Of a stretch of 64,000 nt of DNA, positions 27,900-38,066 are shown in pieces. Within the stretch, counting starts at the first letter, position 1. Each line of letters begins with the position of its first letter. This DNA comes from Blastopirellula sediminis (GTDB taxonomy: Bacteria; Planctomycetota; Planctomycetia; Pirellulales; Pirellulaceae): positions 372,001-436,000 of the forward strand of contig NZ_JAJKFT010000010.1 of the NCBI RefSeq assembly GCF_020966755.1, written 5' to 3'. The notes below the pieces were generated by a model. The model was not told the origin of the DNA and did no database searches. It worked only from the letters and a program-made list of their open reading frames with translations. Made by a program: the position numbers and the translations under genes.

Positions 27900-28273
27900 C
27901 GATTCCACTTCGACTGAAGGAGCGGTTCGCCGCAGAATTCGAGCCTGCGGAGAAGAGGGAAAAAAGAAGCCATTATCGCACGCGAAAAGAGTGGGCAACG
28001 ACATTTCATGCCAACAGGCTTTTTGAAATAGTTCCGCTACTTTCCGCTTGATGACAATTACCGCAATAAACCCAAGGTTAGAGCCAATTCTAACGAGAAT
28101 CCGTTATTTATATTAACCAATCCCTTACGTTTGTTTGCGAATGATCGCAGGCCCAATAGCCGACGACCAGGTTCCGCGTCGGCACATGAGGCCTGCCAAA
28201 TCGCTTGCCTCTTGTTTGGGCGCCGCCCTCCCCGTAGCGTCATTCCATTGTTTCATTCCCGTGAGAGTCTACT
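27900..28273. other. Intergenic region between divergent genes, AT-rich centre
   Basis: This 374-bp space separates the DinB gene from the second pseudopilin. Bases 28040-28130 are clearly AT-richer than the surroundings, as expected for a promoter region, but no defined box was assigned. Confidence 0.4.
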
Positions 28274-29317
28274 GTGAAGTCTACCAATTTCCGCAAAGGT
28301 TTTACGCTGGTCGAACTGCTGGTCGTGATTGCGATCATCGGCGTCTTGATCGCACTGCTCTTGCCAGCTGTGCAACAAGCCCGCGAAGCGGCCCGTCGGA
28401 TGCAATGCAGCAATCATCTGAAGCAGCTCGGCATCGCGCTGCACAACTATCACGACACGCATCAACAATTTCCGCCGGGACATTTTGCGACCAGCACCAG
28501 CAGTCGTCCGGCGAGTTGGTTGGTTCGCCTGTGGCCGTTCATCGAACAATCGGCGGCGTATGAGCAATGCACGTTCGTCAACAGCGACTGGACCGGTATT
28601 GGCTTTGACCGCAACTGGCGCGTGACGACGACGCTGTACGTCGATTCGCTCGTTTGCCCGTCGAACCCAATGGAACATCGAAAAAAGCAAGCCGCGTCGA
28701 GCGCGATGCAATCGGACGGCTGCCCGGCTGAAGTCGAATATCAAGTCGCCGATTACGTCGGCGTCGCCGGCGGCTACAACGGCCCTACTCCTCCGTCGCA
28801 CTGGATCGGCTATCACGGAATGAACGACTACAACGGCATCTTCGTCGCGCTCGATCAATGGAACTCACGAACGGTCGCGTTCAAGGACGTCACTGACGGC
28901 ACGAGCAACACGCTGGCGATCGGCGAAGAGTCGAACCAGATTAAGTCGCTCGATTCGTCCGGCAACGTCACGCTGTACGATTCGCGCGAATACCTGCATC
29001 GCGGCGGCGCGTGGAGCGGCGGCGGCGGTCACAACGGCAACGGATCGTGGTACGGCAACTGGGAAGGACTCTCCTCCATCCGCGTCGGCATCAACTACGC
29101 CCATACCTCCGGCTACAACAATCCGCTCGGTACCGGCAACAATCCGACCTACGGCGGTCGCTCGGGACACCACACGATTTTCACGTCGGCTCACCCCGGC
29201 GGCGCCCAGTTCGTCTATGGCGACGGCTCGGTCCACTTCGTCACCGAAAACACGAACTTGACGACGCTGAAGAATCTGGCCAATCGCTGCGACGGCAACG
29301 TGCTCGAAGAGTACTAA
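28274..29317 (+). CDS. DUF1559 pseudopilin-like protein, second copy
   Basis: A 347-aa protein with GTG start and the prepilin N terminus [20 protein letters not shown] (cleavage expected after Gly9), then [33 protein letters not shown]. The DUF1559 body contains [17 protein letters not shown] and the C-terminal HPGGAQFVYGDGSVHFVTEN. It is similar in plan to the pseudopilin at 11456-12403 and is also followed by a small lipoprotein gene (95 bp further on). Its probable export uses a type II secretion-like machine not encoded here. Confidence 0.94.
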   Translation: MKSTNFRKGFTLVELLVVIAIIGVLIALLLPAVQQAREAARRMQCSNHLKQLGIALHNYHDTHQQFPPGHFATSTSSRPASWLVRLWPFIEQSAAYEQCTFVNSDWTGIGFDRNWRVTTTLYVDSLVCPSNPMEHRKKQAASSAMQSDGCPAEVEYQVADYVGVAGGYNGPTPPSHWIGYHGMNDYNGIFVALDQWNSRTVAFKDVTDGTSNTLAIGEESNQIKSLDSSGNVTLYDSREYLHRGGAWSGGGGHNGNGSWYGNWEGLSSIRVGINYAHTSGYNNPLGTGNNPTYGGRSGHHTIFTSAHPGGAQFVYGDGSVHFVTENTNLTTLKNLANRCDGNVLEEY

Positions 29318-29411
29318 TCTGTCTTCGTCGATAGTCCTGCCGCCGCCGTCGAAGCGCTGCGGCCGCAGGCTGGTGTTCTTCCTGAATCATTCATCCTTCG
29401 CAGGAAAGTTC

Positions 29412-29822
29412 ATGATCCAACGCACTTCCACCGCGGCGCTGATCGCCGCGACCCTACTGGCCGGCGGATGCTTTTCGTCATCCGGGCCAGGCCTGCATAA
29501 AGTGACCGGCACAGTCACCAAAGATGGCGTTCCGTTTGTCGGCGCCAGCGTCGAGTTCTCTCCGGTTGGCGATGGCGCAACGTCGTACGGCCATACCGAT
29601 GAGAGCGGCAACTTCTCTCTCTTCTACTCGACCGGCAAACCGGGCGCTGTTCCCGGCACGCATCGCGTCGAAGTGATCGGCGGCGCCAAGGCCGGCACGG
29701 CGAAAGCCGCCGAGCTGGATCCCCAGAAACCGGCGCCGGCCCCGGTCGAAGCGAGCAAGGGAAAGACGATCGAAGCGGTCGTCGGCGAAGGGGGCAACAA
29801 CCATATCGAGATCGAACTGTAA
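29412..29822 (+). CDS. Small lipoprotein with regulatory-like beta-sandwich, second copy
   Basis: A 136-aa protein with lipobox LAGGC (Cys20), then KVTGTVTKDGVPFVGASVEFSPVGDGATSYGHTDESGNFSLFYS, a carboxypeptidase-regulatory-like beta-sandwich, and an Ala/Pro-rich stretch before the C-terminal NNHIEIEL. It is encoded next to the pseudopilin and ended by a terminator, mirroring the 11-12.4 kb pair. The ATG at 29412 has AGGAAAG upstream. Function unknown; the recurring pairing suggests the lipoprotein and pseudopilin work together. Confidence 0.85.
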   Translation: MIQRTSTAALIAATLLAGGCFSSSGPGLHKVTGTVTKDGVPFVGASVEFSPVGDGATSYGHTDESGNFSLFYSTGKPGAVPGTHRVEVIGGAKAGTAKAAELDPQKPAPAPVEASKGKTIEAVVGEGGNNHIEIEL

Positions 29823-29882
29823 GCCCGCACCCGGCGAGCGAACCGAAGCTCGCCGCGACTCGGCTAGTTCCGCGGATAACCG

Positions 29883-29917
29883 GACTCCTTGGTCACCGAC
29901 CAGGGAGTCTTTTTTTA
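29883..29917 (+). terminator. Terminator of the second pseudopilin-lipoprotein operon
   Basis: GACTCC-TTGGTC and GACCAGGGAGTC form a stem with ACC in the loop, followed by seven T. Confidence 0.8.
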
Positions 29918-29984
29918 TGCGCTGGCCCGGCTGGAATGACCTGCACAACCGCTACCAGTCCCGCTCTTCTCCCGCAAAGTGCAT

Positions 29985-30024
29985 AAAAAAAGGCCGCCTG
30001 CGACTTATCGCAAACGACCTTTTT
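29985..30024 (-). terminator. Terminator of the tRNA-Ala gene
   Basis: Read on the minus strand, AAGGTCGTTTGCGA pairs (with G-T pairs) with TCGCAGGCGGCCTT and is followed by TTTTT, immediately after the tRNA 3' end. Confidence 0.75.
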
Positions 30025-30026
30025 AG

Positions 30027-30100
<74 letters not shown>

Positions 30101-30281
30101 GCTGTTTTGCAGCTGGAAACAGTTGAACTGTTCGCCATCGACTTCGGAAGTTACCTTACGTCGTCAGCAAGTCCAGCGACAAAGAACTAAAATTATCAAC
30201 CGACCCGGTCAGTGTCAAGGACGCCAACGGGGCAGAATCGCTCTCGGCGAAATTTTTTAACTCGTTACGTGGACCTGAGTT

Positions 30282-31355
30282 TTGTTTAAGAAGACCCTTT
30301 TCGCCCTGCTGAAGTTCGCGGTTCCCGCAGGAATTTTGACCTATTTGATCCGCGATCTGGTGGTGCATCACGGCGCCGAACTGCAACAGATCGTCGATTC
30401 GCCCAAAAACTGGGGACTTCTGACGCTGGCGTTCTTCCTGGCGATGACCGCGCTCGTCTGCACGTTCCTTCGGTGGCGACTGCTGGTGGTTGCGCTCGAG
30501 ATGCCATTTCGGGTGACCGATGCGCTCCGGCTCGGGTTCCTGGGCTTTCTGTTTAACTTCGTCGGCGCCGGCAGCGTCGGGGGGGACCTGTTCAAGGCGA
30601 TCTTCATCGCCCGCGAGTATCCCCAAAGCCGCGCCGCCGCCTTTGCGACCGTCGTCGTCGACCGAATGATCGGCCTTTACGCGCTGCTGGTCGTCACTTC
30701 GCTGGCGACGCTGGCGATCGATCGCTCGTCGGCCGACACCGCGATGCTGACCGCCCTGAACATCATTTACGGCCTGACGATCGTCGGCGGTCTGGGAGTC
30801 GGCATGATTCTGCTGCCCGGCTTCACGCGGGGAAGCGTCTCCGAGTTTCTCCGCAGCCTCCCGAAAGTCGGCCCGAAAATCGGCAACGTGATCGACGCGA
30901 TCCGGCTCTATCGCCGCCAACCGATGGTGCTAACCACGATCGCCGTGATCAGCTTGTCGATTCACTGCCTGTTCGCACTCTCGCTCTTCTGCATCGCCAA
31001 AGGCCTGTTCGCCGACGCCCCCAGCTTGCTGGAACATCTGGTGATTGTGCCGCTTTCGATGCTCTTCGCGGCGCTGCCGATCGCTCCCGGCGGGATGGGA
31101 ACGTTTGAACTAGCGATGAACTATCTCTACCAGCATGTGCCGACTCCGCCGGCGACGGACGGAATGGGAACGATCGTGGCCCTTGGCTATCGCGTGATCA
31201 CGATCTTGATGGCTCTGGTCGGCGTCGTTTACTACTGGATCTACCGCAAGGAAGTCGGAGTGCTAATGCACGAAGCGGAAGAAGAGCAGGAGCACCCGCA
31301 CAAAGAGGAAGCGTACGTCGACATCCCGACCGAATGCTCGGCCGTTAGCGAGTAA
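30282..31355 (+). CDS. YbhN/lysylphosphatidylglycerol-synthase-like membrane protein
   Basis: A 357-aa integral membrane protein of the UPF0104 (YbhN/LPG synthase TM region) family with seven or eight helices. Family marks: LRWRLLVVAL, FNFVGAGSVGGDLFKAIFIARE, VVVDRMIGLYALL and APGGMGTFELAM with the conserved GGMGTFE type motif. Members include lipid flippases (MprF part) and hopanoid- or phage-related proteins; the substrate is not known. It begins with TTG at 30282 and its stop is overlapped by 11 bases by the convergent beta-helix gene. The C terminus is acidic (EAEEEQEHPHKEE). Confidence 0.85.
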   Translation: MFKKTLFALLKFAVPAGILTYLIRDLVVHHGAELQQIVDSPKNWGLLTLAFFLAMTALVCTFLRWRLLVVALEMPFRVTDALRLGFLGFLFNFVGAGSVGGDLFKAIFIAREYPQSRAAAFATVVVDRMIGLYALLVVTSLATLAIDRSSADTAMLTALNIIYGLTIVGGLGVGMILLPGFTRGSVSEFLRSLPKVGPKIGNVIDAIRLYRRQPMVLTTIAVISLSIHCLFALSLFCIAKGLFADAPSLLEHLVIVPLSMLFAALPIAPGGMGTFELAMNYLYQHVPTPPATDGMGTIVALGYRVITILMALVGVVYYWIYRKEVGVLMHEAEEEQEHPHKEEAYVDIPTECSAVSE

Positions 31356-32397
31356 TCACGTCAAGGTGCAGCAGCGTCTGCTGCAAATAGTTGACTTGCG
31401 CCCAATCGGAGTAGGTGGGCTCTTCGTCGCTCGGCATTTCGGCCGACGCTTGTTGCACCGCCGGTGGAAGAGGCTCATAGAGTTGACCGTCAACGATCAC
31501 CGTTCCCCCGACGCGATCAATCGCAGGGGCGGTGTTATCGAGCAAATCGCTTCCTGAAATCACCACGCGGCAGAAGCCTTCGGTACGGACCTGGGCGACG
31601 CCGTTGTTGCCGACCAGCGCGTCGCGAATGGTAACCCGCGAAGCGCCGCCGACCGAGATGCCGCTCCGTCCGTTGCCGCGAGCGGTGATCCCGTTCAGAT
31701 CAATTTCAAACGCATTGTCATGGGCGTTGATGCCGTCGAGCTGAAAGCCTTGCACGGTCAGACCGCGGATTTCGACGAACCGCACGTCATACAAGGTGAT
31801 GCCGACCGTCAGCCCGGTGTAGGTCAAGCGATACCCGCCGAGACCAAGGTCCTTTTCCGACTTGAAGTAGATGTACCCTTCGTGCAGCGCCCATTGCATC
31901 GGCTGCATCTTGGCGAGATCGGCGTCGCTCTGCACATCCGCTTTTTCGAGCGGCTTGTTGTCGAGGAACAGGATGTTGTACGCTTTTCGCCAGGGGCTGA
32001 AGCGATAGAGATCGGGCCCGGCCACTTCCCACGCGTCGATCGGCACCAGCGCCGAACCGTCCAGCGTCGCGCCGTTCCCTTCCAGAATGAAAGGACTGCC
32101 GGGATAGAAGCCGCTGTGGCGTTCCGACTGGAAGGTAATCGACTCGCGATAAGGGATGCCGTTATTCTTCAGGACGATCCGGTCCCCCATGCACGCAATC
32201 CGCAGCGCTTTGCAGATCGAGCGACATGGCCCGTCGGAGTTTTCGCCCAGTTCCGGAGAGCGTCCCGCGTGATGATCGTCGCCGCGCAGATTATCGACGT
32301 AGATATCGCGAGCGGCGCAGGCGCTAGCAAGCGTCGCAACTGCCAGAATGGTCAGGCCCACAAGGGTCAGGCATTGTCGCATATCGGCGGTTCTCAT
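31345..32397 (-). CDS. Secreted right-handed beta-helix protein
   Basis: A 350-aa protein with a signal peptide (TLVGLTILAVATLASACAA) and parallel beta-helix repeats (EIRGLTVQGFQLDGINAHDN, DLNGITARGNGRSGISVGG, TIRDALVGNNGVAQVRTEG). The start DIYVDNLRGDDHHAGRSPELGE matches planctomycete beta-helix proteins. These folds often bind or cleave polysaccharides, but no catalytic residues can be named. The ATG could be 32397 or 32382; both give the same signal peptide. Confidence 0.8.
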   Translation of the reverse strand: MRTADMRQCLTLVGLTILAVATLASACAARDIYVDNLRGDDHHAGRSPELGENSDGPCRSICKALRIACMGDRIVLKNNGIPYRESITFQSERHSGFYPGSPFILEGNGATLDGSALVPIDAWEVAGPDLYRFSPWRKAYNILFLDNKPLEKADVQSDADLAKMQPMQWALHEGYIYFKSEKDLGLGGYRLTYTGLTVGITLYDVRFVEIRGLTVQGFQLDGINAHDNAFEIDLNGITARGNGRSGISVGGASRVTIRDALVGNNGVAQVRTEGFCRVVISGSDLLDNTAPAIDRVGGTVIVDGQLYEPLPPAVQQASAEMPSDEEPTYSDWAQVNYLQQTLLHLDVITR

Positions 32398-32512
32398 CTG
32401 CTTACGGGCGAATCTAGATTGGGTCATCTCTCTCATCGGCAGAAATTTCGCTTCGACCCAATTAAGTCTTAAAATTGGCGTAATCAAACCGACTGGCGCA
32501 GGGAGAAGTTTA

Positions 32513-33094
32513 ATGGAGAGAAGATGGGGAAACCAGCGTATTGAGCTAACTATTGGCGACATTACCGAACAAAACGTCGACATCCTCGTCAACGCGGCCA
32601 ACAGTCGGCTGGCTGGCGGAGGGGGCGTTGATGGGGCCATCCACGCAGCCGGGGGGCCTTCGATCATGGAAGAGACGCGGCATCGCTATCCCCACGGCTG
32701 CCCCACTGGCAGCGCAGTAATTAGTTCGGCTGGAAACCTTTCGGCTAGGTATGTGATTCACGCCGTTGGGCCAATCTGGCAAGGGGGCCACGCCCATGAA
32801 GAGAAGGAACTGGAATCGGCCTACAAGCGCTGCTTCGAGCTGGCCGCAACGCATGACGCCACGAGCATCGCTCTGCCGGCCCTCAGTTGTGGGGCTTATG
32901 GATATCCGCTCGATCTGGCGGCCGAGATTGCGCTGAAGACGTCGATCCTATGGTTCAAGTTTCACACGCAGCCGCGGCTGATTCGCTTCGTCCTTTACAG
33001 CGAAGGGCCTTACAGCGTTTTTGCCGACGTGCTGGAAGAACTGACCGGCCCCAGCGGCAAGCCTCACAAAGAGACTGAGGACGACGACGTCTGA
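32513..33094 (+). CDS. Macrodomain protein (O-acetyl-ADP-ribose deacetylase-like)
   Basis: A 193-aa macrodomain that binds ADP-ribose and probably hydrolyses O-acetyl-ADP-ribose or removes ADP-ribose from proteins. Family motifs: VDILVNAANSRLAGGGGVDGAIHAAGG (residues 22-48, with Asn27/Asn30 for ligand binding), YVIHAVGPIW, and ALPALSCGAYGYP. The ATG at 32513 follows the strong site GGGAGAAG. It is a single gene divergent from the beta-helix gene. Confidence 0.93.
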   Translation: MERRWGNQRIELTIGDITEQNVDILVNAANSRLAGGGGVDGAIHAAGGPSIMEETRHRYPHGCPTGSAVISSAGNLSARYVIHAVGPIWQGGHAHEEKELESAYKRCFELAATHDATSIALPALSCGAYGYPLDLAAEIALKTSILWFKFHTQPRLIRFVLYSEGPYSVFADVLEELTGPSGKPHKETEDDDV

Positions 33095-33235
33095 ACTTGC
33101 AGTTAATGACTGCCGTATCCCCTTTCTACTTTGACCCGCCCTCCTTAGGCGGCTACGATGAGGGGAAATCGGCGGCCTTCCGCTCGATTCCCACCTCGGC
33201 CCTTTTCGCCTTCCTCCCGCCTGACGAGTCGCCGC

Positions 33236-36200
33236 ATGTCGCGCTGCATCGCCGCTTCGTTGTTGATTTCGCTCGCCGCACTTGGGGCGACGCCTGGCAC
33301 GGCCGCCGAGCCGGCGCCTGACTTCCCCGAAGCTGACGTGGAGTTCTTTGAAAAAGAAGTCCGTCCGCTCCTGGTCCGTCACTGCTACGAATGCCATAGC
33401 GCCGACGCTGAAGAAGCGGCCGGCAGTCTCCGTCTCGACTCCCGCGCCGCCATCCTGGCCGGCGGCGATACCGGCGCCGCGATCGAAGCCGGCAATCCCG
33501 AGAAGAGCCTCTTGATCGACGCGATCAACTGGGGCGAGCTCTACGAGATGCCCCCCAAGACCAAGATGCCCGACGCCGAGATCGCCGTCCTCACCCGCTG
33601 GGTCAAAATGGGCGCCCCCTGGCCGAAAGAAGAGGCCGCGCCTGAGTTCGTCAAAAAGGCGTTCGACATTGACGCTCGCAAGTCGGAGCACTGGGCCTGG
33701 CAGCCGCTCTCGCATCCGCTGCCGCCGAAAGTGACGCACGCCGATTGGCCGCGGGACGACATCGATCGCTTCATCCTGGCGAAGCTCGAACAAAACAAAT
33801 TCCAGCCGAATAGCGTCGCCGACAAGCGAACCTGGCTCCGCCGCGTCTACTTCGACCTGATCGGCTTGCCGCCGACGCCGGCCGAGATCGACGCGTTCCT
33901 CGCCGACGAAACGCCGCAAGCGAAAGAGGTGGTTGTCGATCGTCTCCTCGCTTCGCCGCAGTATGGCGAGAAGTGGGCCCGCCATTGGCTCGACTTGATG
34001 CGCTACGGCGAATCGCGCGGGCATGAGTTCGACTATGACATCCCCAACGTTCACGAGTACCGCGACTACGTCATCCGCGCGCTCAATCTTGACCTGCCGT
34101 ACGACCAGTTCGTGATCGAACATCTGGCCGGCGACCTCCTGGAGCAACCGCGTCTCCATCCGGACGAACAGTACAACGAGTCGATCCTGGGGACCGGCTT
34201 CTGGCATCTCGGCGAATGGGTTCACTCGCCGGTCGACATCCGCAAGGACGAAGCCGATCGCTTTGACAATATGGTCGACGTGATGGGCAAATCGTTCATG
34301 GCCCTGACGATCGCTTGCGCTCGCTGCCATGACCACAAGTTCGACGCGATCTCTCAGGCCGACTACTACCGTCAGTTCGGCTTCCTGCAAAGCTCGGAGT
34401 ATCGCCAGGTCCGCTTCGAGACGATGGAGCAGAACGGCCAGGTCGCCGCCAAACTGACCGACCTCGATCGGCATACGCAAAGCGGGCAAAACTCGCTCCT
34501 CCGTGAAGCGGCCGCCGCTCGCCAATCGAACTGGAAATCCCTCTTCGCCGCCGCAATCGCCGTGCTGAAAACCAAAGACGCCGACCGCGCCAAAATCGCC
34601 GAAGAGCATGGGGTTCGCGTCGAACAGCTTTCGCCGCTCGTCCGCGAATTGCAACAAGCAGCGGACAATCCACAGCACCCCCTCCATCCGTTTGGCAAAC
34701 TCGCCAGCGCTGCTGAAGACCAGCGAGCCGAACTCGTCGGCTCGTTGACCACGCCGGCCGCGCAATCGGCCGCTGACATGCAGCAGGTGATCGACTTCGC
34801 CACCGCGACCGAAACGCAGTGGCGCGCCAATGGCTACGCCTTTGGCACAGGGCCGCAGCGAATCGGCCAGTTGGAACTTTCGGCCGAAGGGCTGCCGCAG
34901 GGAGTTCGCACCGCCGGCGCCGCCGTTCGGGACGCTCGCTGGAACCAGCTGGCTCGCGGCGATGGGGTGCAGCCTGACCAAGGGAGACTCTCCGGCTGGG
35001 ATCAAGGGGGACGCACCTTCCGCACCCCAACGTTCGAGCTGACCGATGGCCGCGTCTATTACCTGGTTCGCGGCAGCGGCCTCGTCTTCGCCGTGATTGA
35101 TTCGCATCGCATGATCAACGGTCCGCTGCATGGCGCGTCGCTCCATTCGTTCAACATCGATCCGAAAGAAGGCCCGCGCTGGATCACGCAGGATCTTCGC
35201 GACTATCAAGGACATCGAATTCACCTGGAGTTTACTCCCAAGGACGATCAGCCGCTCGAAGTGCTGCAAGTCGCCGAAGGCGCCGTGACGCCGACCTACG
35301 CGGCGCCATCCACCGGTTCGTTCGTCGCGGCGAAACTGGCCGGCCAACCGCTGACCGACGAAGCGCTCTCCGCAGCGTTCGCCGCTTCGCTGCTCGACGC
35401 GATCGGCAACGCCCAGCAAACCGCCGCAGCGCCGCTGGCCGATTGGGTCGTGAAAAACCGCGCTCTCGCTTTCGATCATGATCGCGACCTCGATGTGAAA
35501 CTCCGACAACTTGCCGCCGATCATCAAGCGAAACAGACCGAACTGGTCAGCCAGATTCGCTTCCGCTCGCGGATGGCGCCGGCGATGTGGGACGGATCGG
35601 GCGAGAACGAACGAGTCATGATCCGCGGCGCCACCCGCAATTTGGGCGACGAAGCCCAACGTGGCCTCCCGGTCGCACTCGGCGGCAGTCACGAGTTTGA
35701 CGCCCTCGGCAGCGGTCGGTTGCAAATGGCCCAACAGATGATGTCGCCCGACAATCCGTTCGCGTCGCGGGTGATCGTCAATCGCCTCTGGCATCATCTT
35801 ACAGGTCGCGGCATCGTCGCTTCGGTCGATAACTTTGGCGTGCTCGGCGAAGAGCCGACGCATCCGGAGCTGCTCGATTACTTGTCGAACGAGTTCATCG
35901 CCGACGGCTGGTCGATGAAGCGGATGATCCGCCGCATCGTGCTGACGCAAACCTACGCCATGTCGAGCGAGCCGGGCGGTCCCGAGGAAACGCTCGATCC
36001 TGACAACAAGCTCCTCCACCGGATGCGGATTCGTCGCTTGACCGGCGAAGCGATCCGGGACGAAGTCCTCGCCATCAGCGGGCGGCTTGATCGGCAAATG
36101 TACGGACATAGCGTGCCGACCTACCTGACCGAGTTCATGCAAGGTCGCGGTCGTCCGGCCAGCGGTCCGATCGACGGCAATGGCCGCCGCTCCGTTTACC

Positions 36201-36625
36201 TCTCGATCCGCCGCAACTTCCTCTCGCCGACGATGCTCGCCTTCGACGTGCCGCAACCGGCTTCGACCGTCGGCAAACGGAACCAATCGAACGTCCCTGC
36301 CCAGGCGTTGATCCTGCTGAACGATCCCATGATCTACGCCGAAGCGCAGCGCTGGGGCGCTGCTGTCGCACGGCAAGAGGCGCCTCACTGGGATTCTGCC
36401 GTCGCACATCAAGAGGAGTCGCGTGAAAAACGGATTGAAGCGATGTTTGTAACCGCGCTTGGTCGTCCGCCGTTCGACGCCGAAGCGGCGGCCGTTTCCG
36501 CTTACTTCGCCGAGCGAGCCGAGCAAATGCAGCTTTCGCCGGAAGCGGCCAGCGCCCATCCCGAGATCTGGGGCGACGTCGCCCACGCCTTGTTCAACGT
36601 CAAAGACTTCATTTACCTCCGCTAG
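33236..36625 (+). CDS. PSCyt1/DUF1549/DUF1553 (PSD1) cytochrome-like protein
   Basis: A 1129-aa secreted planctomycete protein. After a signal peptide (SLLISLAALGATPGTAA) comes a heme c motif CYECH at residues 50-54 (PSCyt1 domain), then DUF1549 (ARHWLDLMRYGESRGHEFDY; ACARCHDHKFD, a second CxxCH) and the C-terminal DUF1553 (NRLWHHLTGRGIVASVDNFGVLGEEPTHPELLDYL). Function unproven; these proteins are extremely common in planctomycetes and almost always precede a DUF1501 gene, as here (11 bp gap). The ATG at 33236 starts the signal peptide; an upstream start at 33158 is less likely. Confidence 0.95.
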   Translation: MSRCIAASLLISLAALGATPGTAAEPAPDFPEADVEFFEKEVRPLLVRHCYECHSADAEEAAGSLRLDSRAAILAGGDTGAAIEAGNPEKSLLIDAINWGELYEMPPKTKMPDAEIAVLTRWVKMGAPWPKEEAAPEFVKKAFDIDARKSEHWAWQPLSHPLPPKVTHADWPRDDIDRFILAKLEQNKFQPNSVADKRTWLRRVYFDLIGLPPTPAEIDAFLADETPQAKEVVVDRLLASPQYGEKWARHWLDLMRYGESRGHEFDYDIPNVHEYRDYVIRALNLDLPYDQFVIEHLAGDLLEQPRLHPDEQYNESILGTGFWHLGEWVHSPVDIRKDEADRFDNMVDVMGKSFMALTIACARCHDHKFDAISQADYYRQFGFLQSSEYRQVRFETMEQNGQVAAKLTDLDRHTQSGQNSLLREAAAARQSNWKSLFAAAIAVLKTKDADRAKIAEEHGVRVEQLSPLVRELQQAADNPQHPLHPFGKLASAAEDQRAELVGSLTTPAAQSAADMQQVIDFATATETQWRANGYAFGTGPQRIGQLELSAEGLPQGVRTAGAAVRDARWNQLARGDGVQPDQGRLSGWDQGGRTFRTPTFELTDGRVYYLVRGSGLVFAVIDSHRMINGPLHGASLHSFNIDPKEGPRWITQDLRDYQGHRIHLEFTPKDDQPLEVLQVAEGAVTPTYAAPSTGSFVAAKLAGQPLTDEALSAAFAASLLDAIGNAQQTAAAPLADWVVKNRALAFDHDRDLDVKLRQLAADHQAKQTELVSQIRFRSRMAPAMWDGSGENERVMIRGATRNLGDEAQRGLPVALGGSHEFDALGSGRLQMAQQMMSPDNPFASRVIVNRLWHHLTGRGIVASVDNFGVLGEEPTHPELLDYLSNEFIADGWSMKRMIRRIVLTQTYAMSSEPGGPEETLDPDNKLLHRMRIRRLTGEAIRDEVLAISGRLDRQMYGHSVPTYLTEFMQGRGRPASGPIDGNGRRSVYLSIRRNFLSPTMLAFDVPQPASTVGKRNQSNVPAQALILLNDPMIYAEAQRWGAAVARQEAPHWDSAVAHQEESREKRIEAMFVTALGRPPFDAEAAAVSAYFAERAEQMQLSPEAASAHPEIWGDVAHALFNVKDFIYLR

Positions 36626-36636
36626 TCAGAGCCGTT

Positions 36637-38049
36637 ATGTCGCATTGCCATCGATTTCGTTCGCAGCCGCTCACGCGTCGCGCCTTGCTGAAATCAGCCT
36701 CGTGCGGGTTCGCGTCGGTCGCGCTCCATGCGCTGCTCGGCGACAAGGCGTTCGCCGGTTCTGACCATTCGTCGGCCCCGCATCACACCGCCAAAGCGAA
36801 GAACGTCATCTTCCTCTACATGGACGGCGGGCCTTCGCAGGTCGACACCTTCGATCCGAAGCCGGAGCTGGCCAAGTACGACGGCAAGCCGTTTCCGACC
36901 AAGACCGAGCCGACGCAGTTCAACAACAACGGCGCCACGCTGGCCAGTCTCTGGAAGTTCAATCAGTACGGCGAGAGCGGGCTGCCGATCAGCGATCTCT
37001 TTCCGCATCTCGGCACGCAGGCCGACAAGCTGGCGATGATCCACTCGATGACCTCCGAGTTTCCGGAGCACACCAGCGCCAACTACTTCCTCCATACCGG
37101 CAGCGGTCTGCAAGGTCGCCCCAGCATGGGCGCCTGGACCACGTACGGTCTCGGCAGCGAAAACCAGGACCTCCCCGGCTTCGTCGTCCTCAACGCCGGG
37201 CTGATTCCGCCGGGCGGCATCGACAATTTCAACAGCGGCTTTTTGCCCGCCGCCTATCAAGGCTCGATCTTCAATCCGGGCAATCCGCCGGTCGCCAACA
37301 TTCGCCCTGCCGATCGAACCGCCGAGTTGCAAAAGAGCAAGCTCGGGCTGATCGAGCGAATCGATCGTGCATCGCAGGCGAGCGCCGGCGGCGACGATCA
37401 GCTGGAGTCGGCGATCCGCAACTACGAGCTCGCCTACCGTATGCAAACCGCGGTGCCGGAGCTGATGGACATCCGCGACGAGACGCCGGCGACGTTCGAA
37501 ATGTACGGCATCAACGACGAGTTCAAAAACACGCAGGTCTACGGGCGGCAATGCTTGACCGCGCGTCGCCTGATCGAACGCGGCGTTCGCTTCGTCGAGC
37601 TGACTTGCCCGGGCGGCAACGGCGATCGCTGGGATCAACATAGCAACCTCAAGGATGGGCACGAGAAGAACTCGAAGACGGTCGACAAACCGATCGCCGG
37701 GCTGCTGCAAGATCTGCAGCAGCGGGGCCTGCTCGATTCGACGCTGGTCGTCTTCGCCGGCGAGTTCGGCCGGACTCCATTCGCCCAAGGCGCCAACGGC
37801 CGCGATCACAACCCATTCGCATTCACCATCTGGATGGCCGGCGGCGGCGTCAAAGGAGGCGTCCGCTACGGCAAGTCAGACGAGTTCGGCTACAAGACGG
37901 TTGAGAACCGCCTGATGATCCACGACCTGCACGCGACGATGCTCCATCTGTTGGGCGTCGATCACGAACGCCTGACCTTCCGCTTCAGCGGCCGCGACAT
38001 GCGCCTGACCGACGTCCACGGCCACGTCATCCACGACATCCTGACGTAA
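36637..38049 (+). CDS. DUF1501 Tat-exported sulfatase-fold protein
   Basis: A 470-aa protein with a twin-arginine signal (LTRRALLKSASCGF), then KNVIFLYMDGGPSQVDTFDPKP, typical of DUF1501, which has an alkaline phosphatase/sulfatase-like fold. Conserved segments: HSMTSEFPEHTSANYFLHTG, RGVRFVELTCPGGN-DRWDQHSNL, and VVFAGEFGRTPFAQGANGRDHNPFAF. It lies in an operon with the preceding PSD1 gene. Substrate unknown; the pair is suspected to degrade or process polymers. Confidence 0.94.
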   Translation: MSHCHRFRSQPLTRRALLKSASCGFASVALHALLGDKAFAGSDHSSAPHHTAKAKNVIFLYMDGGPSQVDTFDPKPELAKYDGKPFPTKTEPTQFNNNGATLASLWKFNQYGESGLPISDLFPHLGTQADKLAMIHSMTSEFPEHTSANYFLHTGSGLQGRPSMGAWTTYGLGSENQDLPGFVVLNAGLIPPGGIDNFNSGFLPAAYQGSIFNPGNPPVANIRPADRTAELQKSKLGLIERIDRASQASAGGDDQLESAIRNYELAYRMQTAVPELMDIRDETPATFEMYGINDEFKNTQVYGRQCLTARRLIERGVRFVELTCPGGNGDRWDQHSNLKDGHEKNSKTVDKPIAGLLQDLQQRGLLDSTLVVFAGEFGRTPFAQGANGRDHNPFAFTIWMAGGGVKGGVRYGKSDEFGYKTVENRLMIHDLHATMLHLLGVDHERLTFRFSGRDMRLTDVHGHVIHDILT

Positions 38050-38066
38050 AACGAGCCCCTGGTGAC

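Noticed and set aside
32948-36586. Long minus-strand frame (1212 codons) across the PSD1 gene
   Set aside because: It lies opposite a protein with clear PSCyt/DUF1549/DUF1553 motifs; its own translation is rich in Arg, Asp and Ala without recognisable domains, as expected for the mirror frame of GC-rich coding DNA.
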